From: Luteolibacter sp. Y139
Lineage (GTDB): Bacteria; Verrucomicrobiota; Verrucomicrobiia; Verrucomicrobiales; Akkermansiaceae
DNA length: 64,000 nt
Assembly (NCBI RefSeq): GCF_038066715.1
Contig: NZ_JBBUKT010000017.1
Coordinates: 38,878 to 102,877, forward strand
Reading direction: 5' to 3'
Shown here: one piece after another, positions 18,987 through 26,313 of the stretch
Position numbering within the stretch: the first letter of the stretch is position 1
Layout of the letters: each line of letters begins with the position of its first letter
The notes under the pieces: generated by a model
Seen by the model: the letters and a program-made list of their open reading frames with translations, nothing else
What the model was told of the DNA's origin: nothing
The model's database searches: none
Position numbers and translations under genes: made by a program

Positions 18987-19543
18987 GCTTGTGCGGCGTT
19001 CTTGTGATCGGTCAGGTGGCGCCTCGCTTCGGAGATCTTCCAGGCCACGGTTCCTTCAGGGCATCCCAGGACCTCGGCTGCTTCCCGATGGGTCAACCCT
19101 TGGGCAGAGACCAGCACCACGGCATCCCGCAGTGCCTCGGGCAGGGATTCAATCAGCTGGATGGCCTGGAGAAGCGCGGAAGGCACCGGAGCATTCTTCG
19201 ACGCCACCCCGTCGGACGCTTCTCCGAACTCGGCCACGTGCCGGTCGTAGGTGCCACGTTTCCGGACATCGTCCCGCAGGCAATTGATCGCGATCTGATA
19301 CAGCCAGCTTCGGAAACTCGACTCGTGACGAAAGTCCGCCACCGTCCGGGCGACCCGGATGAAAACGGTCTGGCTGATGTCATTGGCGGTTTCCATGCAG
19401 TGACAACGGCGGAAGGCGAAATTGCGGATCTCAGGGTAGTAGCGGGTGAAGAGAGCCTTGAACGACGCCTCACAGCCATCGGCCGCCTTGCGGGCAAGCG
19501 CTTCGTCGTGGCGGATGTCGCCCTTCGGCTGGAGGTCTCCCAT
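18983..19543 (-). CDS. ECF RNA polymerase sigma factor
   Basis: A 186-aa sigma-70 family protein of ECF size. Region 2 lies at ~22-90 (FKALFTRYYPEIRNFAFRRC, then DISQTVFIRVARTVADFR and SFRSWLYQIAINCLRD). Region 4 lies at ~125-180 (SLPEALRDAVVLVSAQGLTH, then EAAEVLGCPEGTVAWKISEA). No region 1.1 or 3 is present. The ATG at 19543 starts just before the sigma-2 domain; longer frames upstream add non-homologous residues. It heads a minus-strand operon whose second gene encodes a membrane protein. The inferred role is to turn the operon on in response to an envelope signal, with auto-regulation possible through the repeats upstream. Confidence 0.9.
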   Translation of the reverse strand: MGDLQPKGDIRHDEALARKAADGCEASFKALFTRYYPEIRNFAFRRCHCMETANDISQTVFIRVARTVADFRHESSFRSWLYQIAINCLRDDVRKRGTYDRHVAEFGEASDGVASKNAPVPSALLQAIQLIESLPEALRDAVVLVSAQGLTHREAAEVLGCPEGTVAWKISEARRHLTDHKNAAQA

Positions 19544-20048
19544 GCGATCTCGTAACTTCAAACAGGTGGACGCCGCCCAGAAAGGAATCCTTGGCGAGAC
19601 GCGGAGAAATTTCCGCGATACCAATGGGCCAGTGAACGGAGCCGCACCTCCGGGGCCGTTTTTTATTCCCGAAAATCGCGCCAACCCTTGATCGTCGAAA
19701 AAGTTCGGCGATGCTGGCATGGCAGACTCGGTTGTCTGACCAGCGCCCCCGTGTGCGCGACATTTGTGCGTTGCAAATGTCCCCTTTTGACGCGCCCAGC
19801 GTGGCATTTTGACGCCTGAAAATGGCCTCCGCATGCCCCATTTTGACCGGCAATTTCATGCAATCGTTTGAACCGCAAGGGTTGCAGCGCCGTCTCACTT
19901 TTGAGGCACGCGACATGCAAGGAATATCAAAGGATTAGCCCGCCACCCGTCTTCACAATGTGATTACAAAACGGCGGACCGATTCTAGGAATAATTCCGG
20001 ACGCTGCGGCGTTAAATCCATAGAACCCGGGAACACCGGGACCTAGCC
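19544..20048. promoter_or_regulatory. Divergent regulatory region between two sigma genes
   Basis: A 505-bp gene-free stretch separates the ECF sigma operon (leftward) from the primary-type sigma gene (rightward). It holds a perfect 8-bp inverted repeat at 19759-19781 and three copies of TTTTGAC starting at 19785, 19807 and 19841, all on the plus strand. The region is clearly more AT-rich than its flanks. Promoters for both units must be here or nearby. I could not fix a -10 element with confidence. Confidence 0.6.
19759..19781. promoter_or_regulatory. Perfect inverted repeat, operator candidate
   Basis: gacatttg and caaatgtc face each other across a 7-nt spacer. The shape is that of a dimeric repressor or activator site. 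It lies 216 bp upstream of the ECF sigma start and 268 bp upstream of the other sigma gene. No protein can be assigned to it from sequence alone. Confidence 0.45.
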
Positions 20049-20909
20049 ATGTCATACGATTCCGACTCCAGTTTGAAGGTCTACCTGCGGGAGATTTCCA
20101 AAACTCCGCTACTCACCCCTGAGGAAGAGGTGAAGCTCGCGAAGCGCATCAAGAAAGGCGACAAGGAAGCCCGTGCGCACATGATCCAGGCGAATCTCCG
20201 CCTCGTCGTGAAGATCGCGCAGGACTACTCCAACTACGGACTCCCGATCGCCGACCTGATCTCCGAAGGCAACATCGGCCTCATGAAGGCAGTGGAGCGC
20301 TTCGACCCGGCGAAGGGTGGCAAGCTTTCGACCTACGCCGCCTGGTGGATCAAGCAGTCCATCAAGCGCTCGCTCGCCAACCAGAGCAAGACGATCCGCC
20401 TGCCCGTCCACATGGTGGACAAGATCGCCAAGATGCGCCGCATCTCGACCATGCTCGCCGAGGCCCTCGGCCGTGAGCCCACCGACGAGGAATTGGCCGA
20501 CGAAATCGGTCTGCCACGCCGCAAGCTCGCCATGCTGAAGCAGGCTTCACAACGCCCGACCTCGCTCGACGCGCCCATCAATGAAGGCGAAGCGACCGAA
20601 TACGGCGAAATCATCGGCGACGATCGTGCGGAAGACCCGCTCGAAAGCCTGTCCGAAAAGAATCTCCACGGGGAGCTGAGCGGCCTGCTCGGAGTCCTCG
20701 ACAAGCGCGAACGCCGCATCATCGACGAACGCTTCGGCCTCACCGGCAAGACGCCGCTGACGCTCGAGGAAGTCGGCCGTGAATTCGGTGTCACCCGGGA
20801 ACGCATCCGCCAGCTCCAGAACGTGGCGCTGACCAAGATGCGCAAGGCACTGCGCCGGAAAGACAAGCCTCTGCCCAAGCCTGTGGCGGAGGGCCTGCAA
20901 CCCACCTGA
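20049..20909 (+). CDS. RpoD/SigA-type RNA polymerase sigma factor (short form)
   Basis: A 286-aa group 1/2 sigma-70 protein. Region 1.2 opens at residue ~7 (SLKVYLREISKTPLLTPEEE). Region 2 follows (NLRLVVKIAQDYSNYGLPIADL, then AVERFDPAKGGKLSTYAAWWI-KQSI), with region 3 near 125-190. Region 4.2 has the recognition helix GVTRERIRQLQNVALTKMRKALR near 250. Region 1.1 and the non-conserved insert of large RpoD proteins are absent. That places it near the short primary-like or RpoS-like sigmas seen in Verrucomicrobia; whether it is the vegetative sigma or a second one cannot be told from this window. It is monocistronic: a strong terminator follows 30 bp after the stop. Confidence 0.9.
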   Translation: MSYDSDSSLKVYLREISKTPLLTPEEEVKLAKRIKKGDKEARAHMIQANLRLVVKIAQDYSNYGLPIADLISEGNIGLMKAVERFDPAKGGKLSTYAAWWIKQSIKRSLANQSKTIRLPVHMVDKIAKMRRISTMLAEALGREPTDEELADEIGLPRRKLAMLKQASQRPTSLDAPINEGEATEYGEIIGDDRAEDPLESLSEKNLHGELSGLLGVLDKRERRIIDERFGLTGKTPLTLEEVGREFGVTRERIRQLQNVALTKMRKALRRKDKPLPKPVAEGLQPT

Positions 20910-20938
20910 GTCAGCTTTTGGTGTGGATTGTTTGATAG

Positions 20939-20980
20939 AGCAGCCGTGGGAAGGGAGGCCCGCGGCTGCTTCTTTTTTTT
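20939..20980 (+). terminator. Rho-independent terminator of the sigma gene
   Basis: A 12-bp stem, agcagccgtggg / cccgcggctgct with one G-U pair, and an 8-nt loop, followed at once by TCTTTTTTTT. This is a textbook intrinsic terminator just after the sigma gene. Confidence 0.92.
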
Positions 20981-21047
20981 GCTCAAGCATGTTGGCAAAG
21001 AGCCGGTCGAGGGGAATAGCTCTCCCATACCGCGAACGATCTCTTCA

Positions 21048-21091
21048 GCGCCAACGGCGCGAAAGCCCTCAGCCCCGGCCATCGGCCGGGG
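21048..21091. repeat. Double-hairpin REP-like intergenic element
   Basis: Two close hairpins: gcgcc-aac-ggcgc at 21048-21060 and ccccggcc-atc-ggccgggg at 21073-21091, then TTTCTGTT. It lies in the gap between two convergent genes (sigma and glnS). The compact GC-rich double palindrome resembles dispersed REP/BIME-like elements. It could also add termination on the plus strand. Copy number cannot be seen from this window. Confidence 0.5.
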
Positions 21092-21168
21092 TTTCTGTTG
21101 CAACAGCAACGGCGGCCTGAAGGGTCGCGAGATGGGTTAGGCTTAAGCGGCCAGTGAGTAGACCTCAC

Positions 21169-22836
21169 TCACTTCTTCGCCCACGAATCGCGCAGCCCAA
21201 TTGTCCGGTTAAAGACCGGCTTGCCAGCCTGATGCTCGGCCCGATCCGCCACGAAGTAACCAATACGCTCAAACTGGAACACCGACTCCGCTTCAGCATC
21301 CGCCAGCGAGGGCTCCACCCAAGCGCGGATCACCTTCAGCGAATCAGGATTGATCACGCTCGTGAAACCACCCTCCGCACTGTCCGGATCTTCCACGGTG
21401 AAAAGGCGATCATAGAGCCGCACTTCCGCATCCACGCCATGTTCGGCGCTCACCCAGTGGATCGCAGCGCGGCACTCCACGCCCTCCGGTGCATCGGCGC
21501 CCTTCGTGCCCGCCAGATACTCACAACGCACTTCGGTGATCTTGCCGTCGGCGTTCTTTTCAAAGCCGGTGCACTTCACGATATACCCGCCGCGCAAGCG
21601 CACATGACGATCTGGGCCCAGACGGTAGAACTTCTTCTCCGGCACTTCCATGAAGTCATCGGCCTCGATCCACAGCTCGCGCGACATCGCAACACTGCGG
21701 CTGCCCATCGCGGGATCCTTCGGGTGGTTATCCAGCTCGATGTCCTCGCTCTGACCCGCCGGCCAGTTTTCGATGACCAGCTTCAGCGGATCAAGCACGC
21801 CCATCCGACGCGGAGCCACCGTATTGAGCTGATCGCGGATCTCGAACTCAAGCTGCGCGACATCCGTGATCCCCTGGAACTTGGTAATGCCCGTCTTCTC
21901 GCACAGCCGGCGGATCGCTTGCGGCGGGATGCCACGGCGACGCGCACCGGAAAGCGTCGGCAGGCGCGGATCATCCCAACCGGCCACGTGGCCTTCGTTC
22001 ACCAGCGTCAGCAGCTTGCGCTTGCTCATCACCGTGTAAGTGAAATTCAGGCGCGAGAATTCGATCTGACGCGGCTTCGCCGGCACGGGGCAGTTCGCGA
22101 TCGTCCAGTCGTAGAAGGGACGGTGAATCTCGAACTCCAGCGTGCAGAGCGAATGCGTGATGTGCTCCTTCGCATCCTCCAGCGGATGCGCGAAGTCATA
22201 CATCGGGTAAAGGCACCAGGCATCGCCGGTATTGTGGTGGGTCGCCTTCAGCACGCGGTAGATCACCGGGTCGCGCATCACGATGTTCGGCGAGGCCATG
22301 TCGATCTTCGCACGCAACACCGCCGCGCCTTCCTCGAAATCGCCTGCACGCATCTTCGCGAACAGCTCCAGGTTTTCCTCCACCGAACGATCACGCCACG
22401 GTGATGGCATTCCAGGAACCGTCAGGTTCCCACGCGTCTCCTTGATCTGCTCCGCGGTCTGCTCGTCCACATACGCCAGGCCATTCTTGATGAGGTGAAC
22501 CGCGCAGTCGTAGTAGAACTCGAAGTAGTCGCTCGCGTAGAAAAGATTGTCGCCCCAATCAAAGCCCAGCCACTTCACGTCGGCCTTGATGCTCTCGACA
22601 TACTCGACCTCTTCCTTCTCCGGATTCGTATCGTCGAACCGCAAGTGGCAACGCGCACCCACCGCCGCGTTCTCCTGCGCGATGCCGAAGTTCAGGCAGA
22701 TCGCGCGCGCGTGACCGAGATGCAGGTAGCCGTTCGGTTCCGGAGGAAAGCGCGTGATCGTGGTCGAGTGCTTACCGGAAGCGAGGTCCGCGGCGATGAT
22801 CTCGCGGATGAAATCGAGCTTGGGAGAATCGGACAT
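21169..22836 (-). CDS. glnS: Glutamine--tRNA ligase
   Basis: A 555-aa class I aminoacyl-tRNA synthetase that charges tRNA-Gln with glutamine in the cytoplasm. The length matches bacterial GlnRS (E. coli 554). The N-terminal catalytic domain has FPPEPNGYLHLGHA at ~30-43 (HIGH motif as HLGH, 39-42), the RFDDTNPEKE stretch, and the VMSKRKL signature (KMSKS equivalent) near 268. The C-terminal beta-barrel anticodon-binding domains follow (~340-550). The motif VPGMPSPWRDRSVEENL is typical of GlnRS rather than GluRS. Having GlnRS means that Gln-tRNA need not come only through the GatCAB amidation route. The gene is convergent with the sigma gene. Confidence 0.97.
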   Translation of the reverse strand: MSDSPKLDFIREIIAADLASGKHSTTITRFPPEPNGYLHLGHARAICLNFGIAQENAAVGARCHLRFDDTNPEKEEVEYVESIKADVKWLGFDWGDNLFYASDYFEFYYDCAVHLIKNGLAYVDEQTAEQIKETRGNLTVPGMPSPWRDRSVEENLELFAKMRAGDFEEGAAVLRAKIDMASPNIVMRDPVIYRVLKATHHNTGDAWCLYPMYDFAHPLEDAKEHITHSLCTLEFEIHRPFYDWTIANCPVPAKPRQIEFSRLNFTYTVMSKRKLLTLVNEGHVAGWDDPRLPTLSGARRRGIPPQAIRRLCEKTGITKFQGITDVAQLEFEIRDQLNTVAPRRMGVLDPLKLVIENWPAGQSEDIELDNHPKDPAMGSRSVAMSRELWIEADDFMEVPEKKFYRLGPDRHVRLRGGYIVKCTGFEKNADGKITEVRCEYLAGTKGADAPEGVECRAAIHWVSAEHGVDAEVRLYDRLFTVEDPDSAEGGFTSVINPDSLKVIRAWVEPSLADAEAESVFQFERIGYFVADRAEHQAGKPVFNRTIGLRDSWAKK

Positions 22837-22881
22837 GATTGAAAATTTGATTTGTGCAATACTCAGCGCGCCTGCGGCGCA

Positions 22882-23289
22882 CTAGGGCAAGTGAGAGCTG
22901 CATTCGCCGAGGAATGCAGCGTTGCCGATAGTTTGGAAGTTACCACCTTCGGCGGAGTATCTCTGCGCAAGCTGGATCGCAGCAGATTTCCCCACTTCCG
23001 AGGCCTCGACAATGACCGCGTCGTTTCTCTGTCCCTCAACGGTCACATACCCGTCGTAAGCAAAAGCATACGCACTCGTGCCCTCTGGCAATTGGGAAAG
23101 AGCAAGCCGACCTTGGGCAACGGAGTCCTCGAGGTGATCCGCCATGAACCGGCTCAGTGTACGATCTCCGTCCTTTTCAATAATCAGAAATGGAATGAGA
23201 GGGCCGCCCTCGCCCACCGACGCCACGGCATGGTCCAACGAAAGGAAGACCAATTCCGCAAGGGCATCACTCATCTCCAAACCAGCCAT
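22882..23289 (-). CDS. Conserved hypothetical protein
   Basis: A 135-aa soluble protein with no signal peptide or membrane segment. The core (~25-115) looks like a compact alpha/beta domain: PLIPFLIIEKDGDRTLSRF, then GTSAYAFAYDGYVTVEGQRN, and DAVIVEASEVGKSAAIQLAQ. I do not recognise a named family, but the spacing of these blocks is like small conserved proteins of unknown function in several phyla. The ATG at 23289 is used; a second in-frame ATG lies at codon 6. It sits between glnS and the M20 peptidase in the same orientation, with 45-bp and 21-bp gaps, so co-transcription with the peptidase is likely. Confidence 0.65.
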   Translation of the reverse strand: MAGLEMSDALAELVFLSLDHAVASVGEGGPLIPFLIIEKDGDRTLSRFMADHLEDSVAQGRLALSQLPEGTSAYAFAYDGYVTVEGQRNDAVIVEASEVGKSAAIQLAQRYSAEGGNFQTIGNAAFLGECSSHLP

Positions 23290-23310
23290 CGACGTAATCT
23301 GATTGAGTGG

Positions 23311-24642
23311 TTATTTCGCGAGTTCTTCCAGCAGCGCCTGATTCAGACGGATGCCCGCTTCAAAGTTCTCCACCGGGAAGTTCTCATCCGGCGAGTGGAT
23401 CTGCGAATCGGCAAGCGCCAGACCTAACAAAAGGGTATCCGTCCCGAGAATATCGCGGAACGCCTGCACGATCGGAATGCTGCCACCTTCGCGAATCAGC
23501 ACCGGTTCCTTGCCGAAGGCCGTCCTGAGAGCACGCTGCGCCGCTTCGCCATAGGCGCTGTGCGGATCGGTGTAGAAGGGCTTGCCATCGTGGCCGCCCA
23601 CATAGAGCAGCGAGACGCCGGGCGGGCAGTGCTTGTCGAGGTGAGCCTTCACCTTCTCCATGATGTCCGCGGGATCCTGGTTCGGGACGAGCCGGAAGGT
23701 GAACTTCGCGAACGCTTCAGCCGGCAGCACCGTCTTCGTGCCTTCGCCTTGGTAGCCGCCACCGATGCCGTTGATCTCCGCGGTCGGGCGGGCCCAAGTC
23801 CGCTCGGCGGAGCTGTAGCCTGCCTCACCGTGGGTCCTCGAAGAGCCGCTGTAGCGGAGGAAATCGTCATCGCTGGTGCCCGGAAGCTTGGACCACATCT
23901 CGCGCTCCCACTCCTCCAGCGGCTTCACATCGTCGTAGAAGCCCTCCACCTGCACGCGGCCGTCGGCATCGTGGAAAGTCGCGACAAGCCGCGCAATCTC
24001 CGTGGCGGGATTGCGGATCGCTCCGCCGTAAATGCCCGAGTGAAGGTCACGCGCAGGACCGCGCAGGATCACCTCACAGGCCGCAATGCCGCGCAGGCCG
24101 TAGCTCAGAGTCGGCTGGCCGGGAGCCACCATGCCGGTGTCGGAGATCGCGATAATGTCGCACTTCAGCAACTCGGCATTCGCACGGAGGAAAGGCGCGA
24201 GATTGCCGCTGCCAACCTCCTCCTCGCCCTCGAAAAGGAAGGTCAGGTTCACCGGCAGCTCCCCCTTTTCCTTCAGCGTCTTTTCCACGCCGAGGATGTG
24301 GGCGAGCATCTGGCCCTTGTTGTCGGTCGAGCCGCGCGCCCAGATCTTGCCATCACGGATCTGCGGCTCGAAGGGCGGCGTCGTCCACAGGTTGAGCGGA
24401 TCGACCGGCTGGACGTCGTAGTGGCCGTAGATCAGCACCGTCTTCCGGCCGGGCTTGTGTTCGTTTTGCGCCACCACGATGGGATGACCCTCGGTCGGGT
24501 GGAGCGTGGCCTTCAGGCCCATCCCACTCAATTTCGCCACGATCCACTCGGCGCACGCGCGGACATCTCCGGCGTTCCGCGAATCCGTGGAAACACTGGG
24601 AAAACGTAAGAAAGCGAACAGGTCCTCAAGCTCCGGCGTCAT
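23311..24642 (-). CDS. M20 family metallopeptidase / dipeptidase
   Basis: A 443-aa M20 (ArgE/DapE/CPG2/CNDP) family enzyme that hydrolyses dipeptides or N-acyl amino acids using two zinc ions. Metal-site motifs are visible: YGHYDVQP at 72-79 (ligand His74, with Asp76), GSTDNKGQ near 108 and EGEEEVGSG near 145 (general base Glu and ligand Glu). SDTG follows near 175 and the last ligand His is in ADSQIHSPDENF near 415. The dimerisation domain is inserted at ~190-320. The length and the HSPDENF ending fit the dipeptidase branch (CNDP-like) better than DapE. Being cytosolic with no signal peptide, it probably finishes intracellular peptide breakdown. Confidence 0.92.
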   Translation of the reverse strand: MTPELEDLFAFLRFPSVSTDSRNAGDVRACAEWIVAKLSGMGLKATLHPTEGHPIVVAQNEHKPGRKTVLIYGHYDVQPVDPLNLWTTPPFEPQIRDGKIWARGSTDNKGQMLAHILGVEKTLKEKGELPVNLTFLFEGEEEVGSGNLAPFLRANAELLKCDIIAISDTGMVAPGQPTLSYGLRGIAACEVILRGPARDLHSGIYGGAIRNPATEIARLVATFHDADGRVQVEGFYDDVKPLEEWEREMWSKLPGTSDDDFLRYSGSSRTHGEAGYSSAERTWARPTAEINGIGGGYQGEGTKTVLPAEAFAKFTFRLVPNQDPADIMEKVKAHLDKHCPPGVSLLYVGGHDGKPFYTDPHSAYGEAAQRALRTAFGKEPVLIREGGSIPIVQAFRDILGTDTLLLGLALADSQIHSPDENFPVENFEAGIRLNQALLEELAK

Positions 24643-24697
24643 GCGGCCGAATCAAGCCGTCCCCTCCCCCGCCCGGCAAGGCGAAACCCCCGCCGTT

Positions 24698-24973
24698 TCA
24701 AAGCCGGTCCCGCTCCTCGCGGATCACCCGCATCACGTCGTAGAGCGCGAAAACGACCACGAAAATCGCCAGAAACCCGCAGGCACCCCACCAGATGATG
24801 AACCGCCAGAGATCCGCCGCCAGCCACCCGGGAATCCCCCACAGCCCGATCGCGAAGACCGCCAGCAGCAGCGCCAGGCTCCGCGCCATCAGCTTCCGCC
24901 GGGTCGGCCGGTCGTGGAGCATGCTCTTGGCGAGGCCCTTGCTGGACTGCCAGTCGGAAGGTTGGTCGCTCAT
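24698..24973 (-). CDS. Small two-span membrane protein
   Basis: A 91-aa protein with a basic N-terminus (GLAKSMLHDRPTRRKLMAR) and two transmembrane helices (~32-52 and ~58-80), ending in a charged tail (YDVMRVIREERDRL). Both ends are therefore predicted inside. There is no recognised family. The ATG at 24973 is chosen because the upstream extension is not protein-like. The gene lies 55 bp upstream of the M20 gene and 70 bp after the next membrane protein gene. Confidence 0.7.
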   Translation of the reverse strand: MSDQPSDWQSSKGLAKSMLHDRPTRRKLMARSLALLLAVFAIGLWGIPGWLAADLWRFIIWWGACGFLAIFVVVFALYDVMRVIREERDRL

Positions 24974-25043
24974 CGGTGAATAGATTCCGTGATGAATTCC
25001 AATGCCGCAAGGCCGCGGATTGCAGAGACCCGAGGTGCCACTT

Positions 25044-25652
25044 TCAGGCGCCCGGCTCCCCGCCACCCTTGAATTTCACCCGGTCCAGCAAGCCATTCAC
25101 GAAAACCGCGCTCGGGATCGCCAGCAGCAACAGCTCGAGGTAAAACCACGGCTGCGGCGTAACCTGAATCCGCCCCGCAATTTCCTGCGCCAAGGCCCGC
25201 CCCGGCTCATCCAAGGGAATGCCCGACTGCGGCGCACCTAGGCTGGCGGCCATCCCTTTCAACAGTTCCCTCTTCGCCGGAAACCCGACCGCCGCCTGGA
25301 CCAGCAGACAGGCGAAAGCACAGGAACAGAGGCCACTCGAAAACCGGGTAAGGTCTTTCCGTCCGGTCCCCAGCGCCATGAACGCCACCACCGCGCCAAT
25401 GCCCGCGGCCACCAACGCGATTCCCGCGAGATAGGAATGCCCGAGCGATTCATCGCGTCCCTCGATATGAACGTGATCGCGCATCGCGTCCTGCGTCGGC
25501 GTCGCCTTCCCTGTGATCATCTCCACGCCGGTCTGCGTGGCCATCTGCCGCCCGCTGCACTCGATGCTGAGCCAGGGCATGAAGAACAGCACCACGGCCG
25601 CCACGGCAGATACCAGATTCAACTTCGGAAGCATCGCCGGACTGTTAGCCAT
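25044..25652 (-). CDS. Four-span membrane protein, unknown function
   Basis: A 202-aa integral membrane protein with about four hydrophobic segments: ~8-26 (LVSAVAAVVLFFMPWLSI), ~75-97, ~105-125 and ~173-193 (FYLELLLLAIPSAVFVNGLL). A soluble loop with ECSGRQMATQTGVEMITGK follows the first span and probably faces the periplasm. It resembles unnamed Verrucomicrobia membrane proteins of this size; I cannot give a function. ATG 25652 is preferred over a TTG at 25670. The start lies 22 bp after the response-regulator stop, so it may be read from the two-component promoter. Confidence 0.68.
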   Translation of the reverse strand: MANSPAMLPKLNLVSAVAAVVLFFMPWLSIECSGRQMATQTGVEMITGKATPTQDAMRDHVHIEGRDESLGHSYLAGIALVAAGIGAVVAFMALGTGRKDLTRFSSGLCSCAFACLLVQAAVGFPAKRELLKGMAASLGAPQSGIPLDEPGRALAQEIAGRIQVTPQPWFYLELLLLAIPSAVFVNGLLDRVKFKGGGEPGA

Positions 25653-25674
25653 CCCTTCGTCCGGCGGCAAGATA

Positions 25675-26313
25675 TCACCGCTCCGGCAAGTGAATGATCC
25701 CCCGCCGCAGCGCCACCGTCACCGCCTCGGTCCGATCCCGCACCTGCAGCTTCGCCAGGATATTCTTCACGTGCGACTTCACCGTCTGCTCGGAAATCCC
25801 GACCGCCGCGCCGATCTCCTTGTTCGCCTCGCCCAGCGCGAGGTGCCGCACGATCTCCTTCTCACGTGCCGAGAGCACCTCCCCGCGCTGTCGCGCCGCG
25901 AGATGCTCGCCCACTTCCGGCGGGATCCACGTGCCACCCTGCATCAGCGCACGCACCGCAGGGATCACCTGATCCCCCGAGCTGTGCTTGAGCAAATAGC
26001 CCGAGGCTCCAGCTTCGAACGCCGCATGAATGTCCTCGTCCCCATCGAAGCTCGTCAGCACCAGGATCTTCGCATCCGGTGCCTCCTTGCGGATCAGCGC
26101 GGTCGCCTCAACTCCACCCATCACCGGCATCCGCAGGTCGATGATCGTGACATCGGGACTCAGCAGCTGATGCATCTTCACCCCCTCCGCCCCATGCGAT
26201 GCCTCGGCGATGACCACCATGCCGGGCTCGCGGCGGATCAAGCTGCGGATGCCCTCGCGGACCACGAAATGGTCGTCCACCACGAGGATGCGGATGGGAG
26301 AAACGTGAGTCAT
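25675..26313 (-). CDS. LuxR/NarL family response regulator
   Basis: A 212-aa two-component response regulator. The receiver domain (7-122) has the acidic pair Asp13-Asp14, phospho-acceptor Asp59 in IIDLRMPVMGG, the LTSFDG Thr/Ser switch and GYLLKHSS with the conserved Lys. A NarL/FixJ-type helix-turn-helix is at ~146-205 (LSAREKEIVRHLALGEANKE, then IGISEQTVKSHVKNILAKLQ-like). Its start overlaps the end of the histidine kinase gene by 4 bp, so the two form a cognate pair. Phosphorylation should drive dimerisation and DNA binding; target genes are unknown, with the membrane protein just downstream a first guess. Confidence 0.95.
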   Translation of the reverse strand: MTHVSPIRILVVDDHFVVREGIRSLIRREPGMVVIAEASHGAEGVKMHQLLSPDVTIIDLRMPVMGGVEATALIRKEAPDAKILVLTSFDGDEDIHAAFEAGASGYLLKHSSGDQVIPAVRALMQGGTWIPPEVGEHLAARQRGEVLSAREKEIVRHLALGEANKEIGAAVGISEQTVKSHVKNILAKLQVRDRTEAVTVALRRGIIHLPER

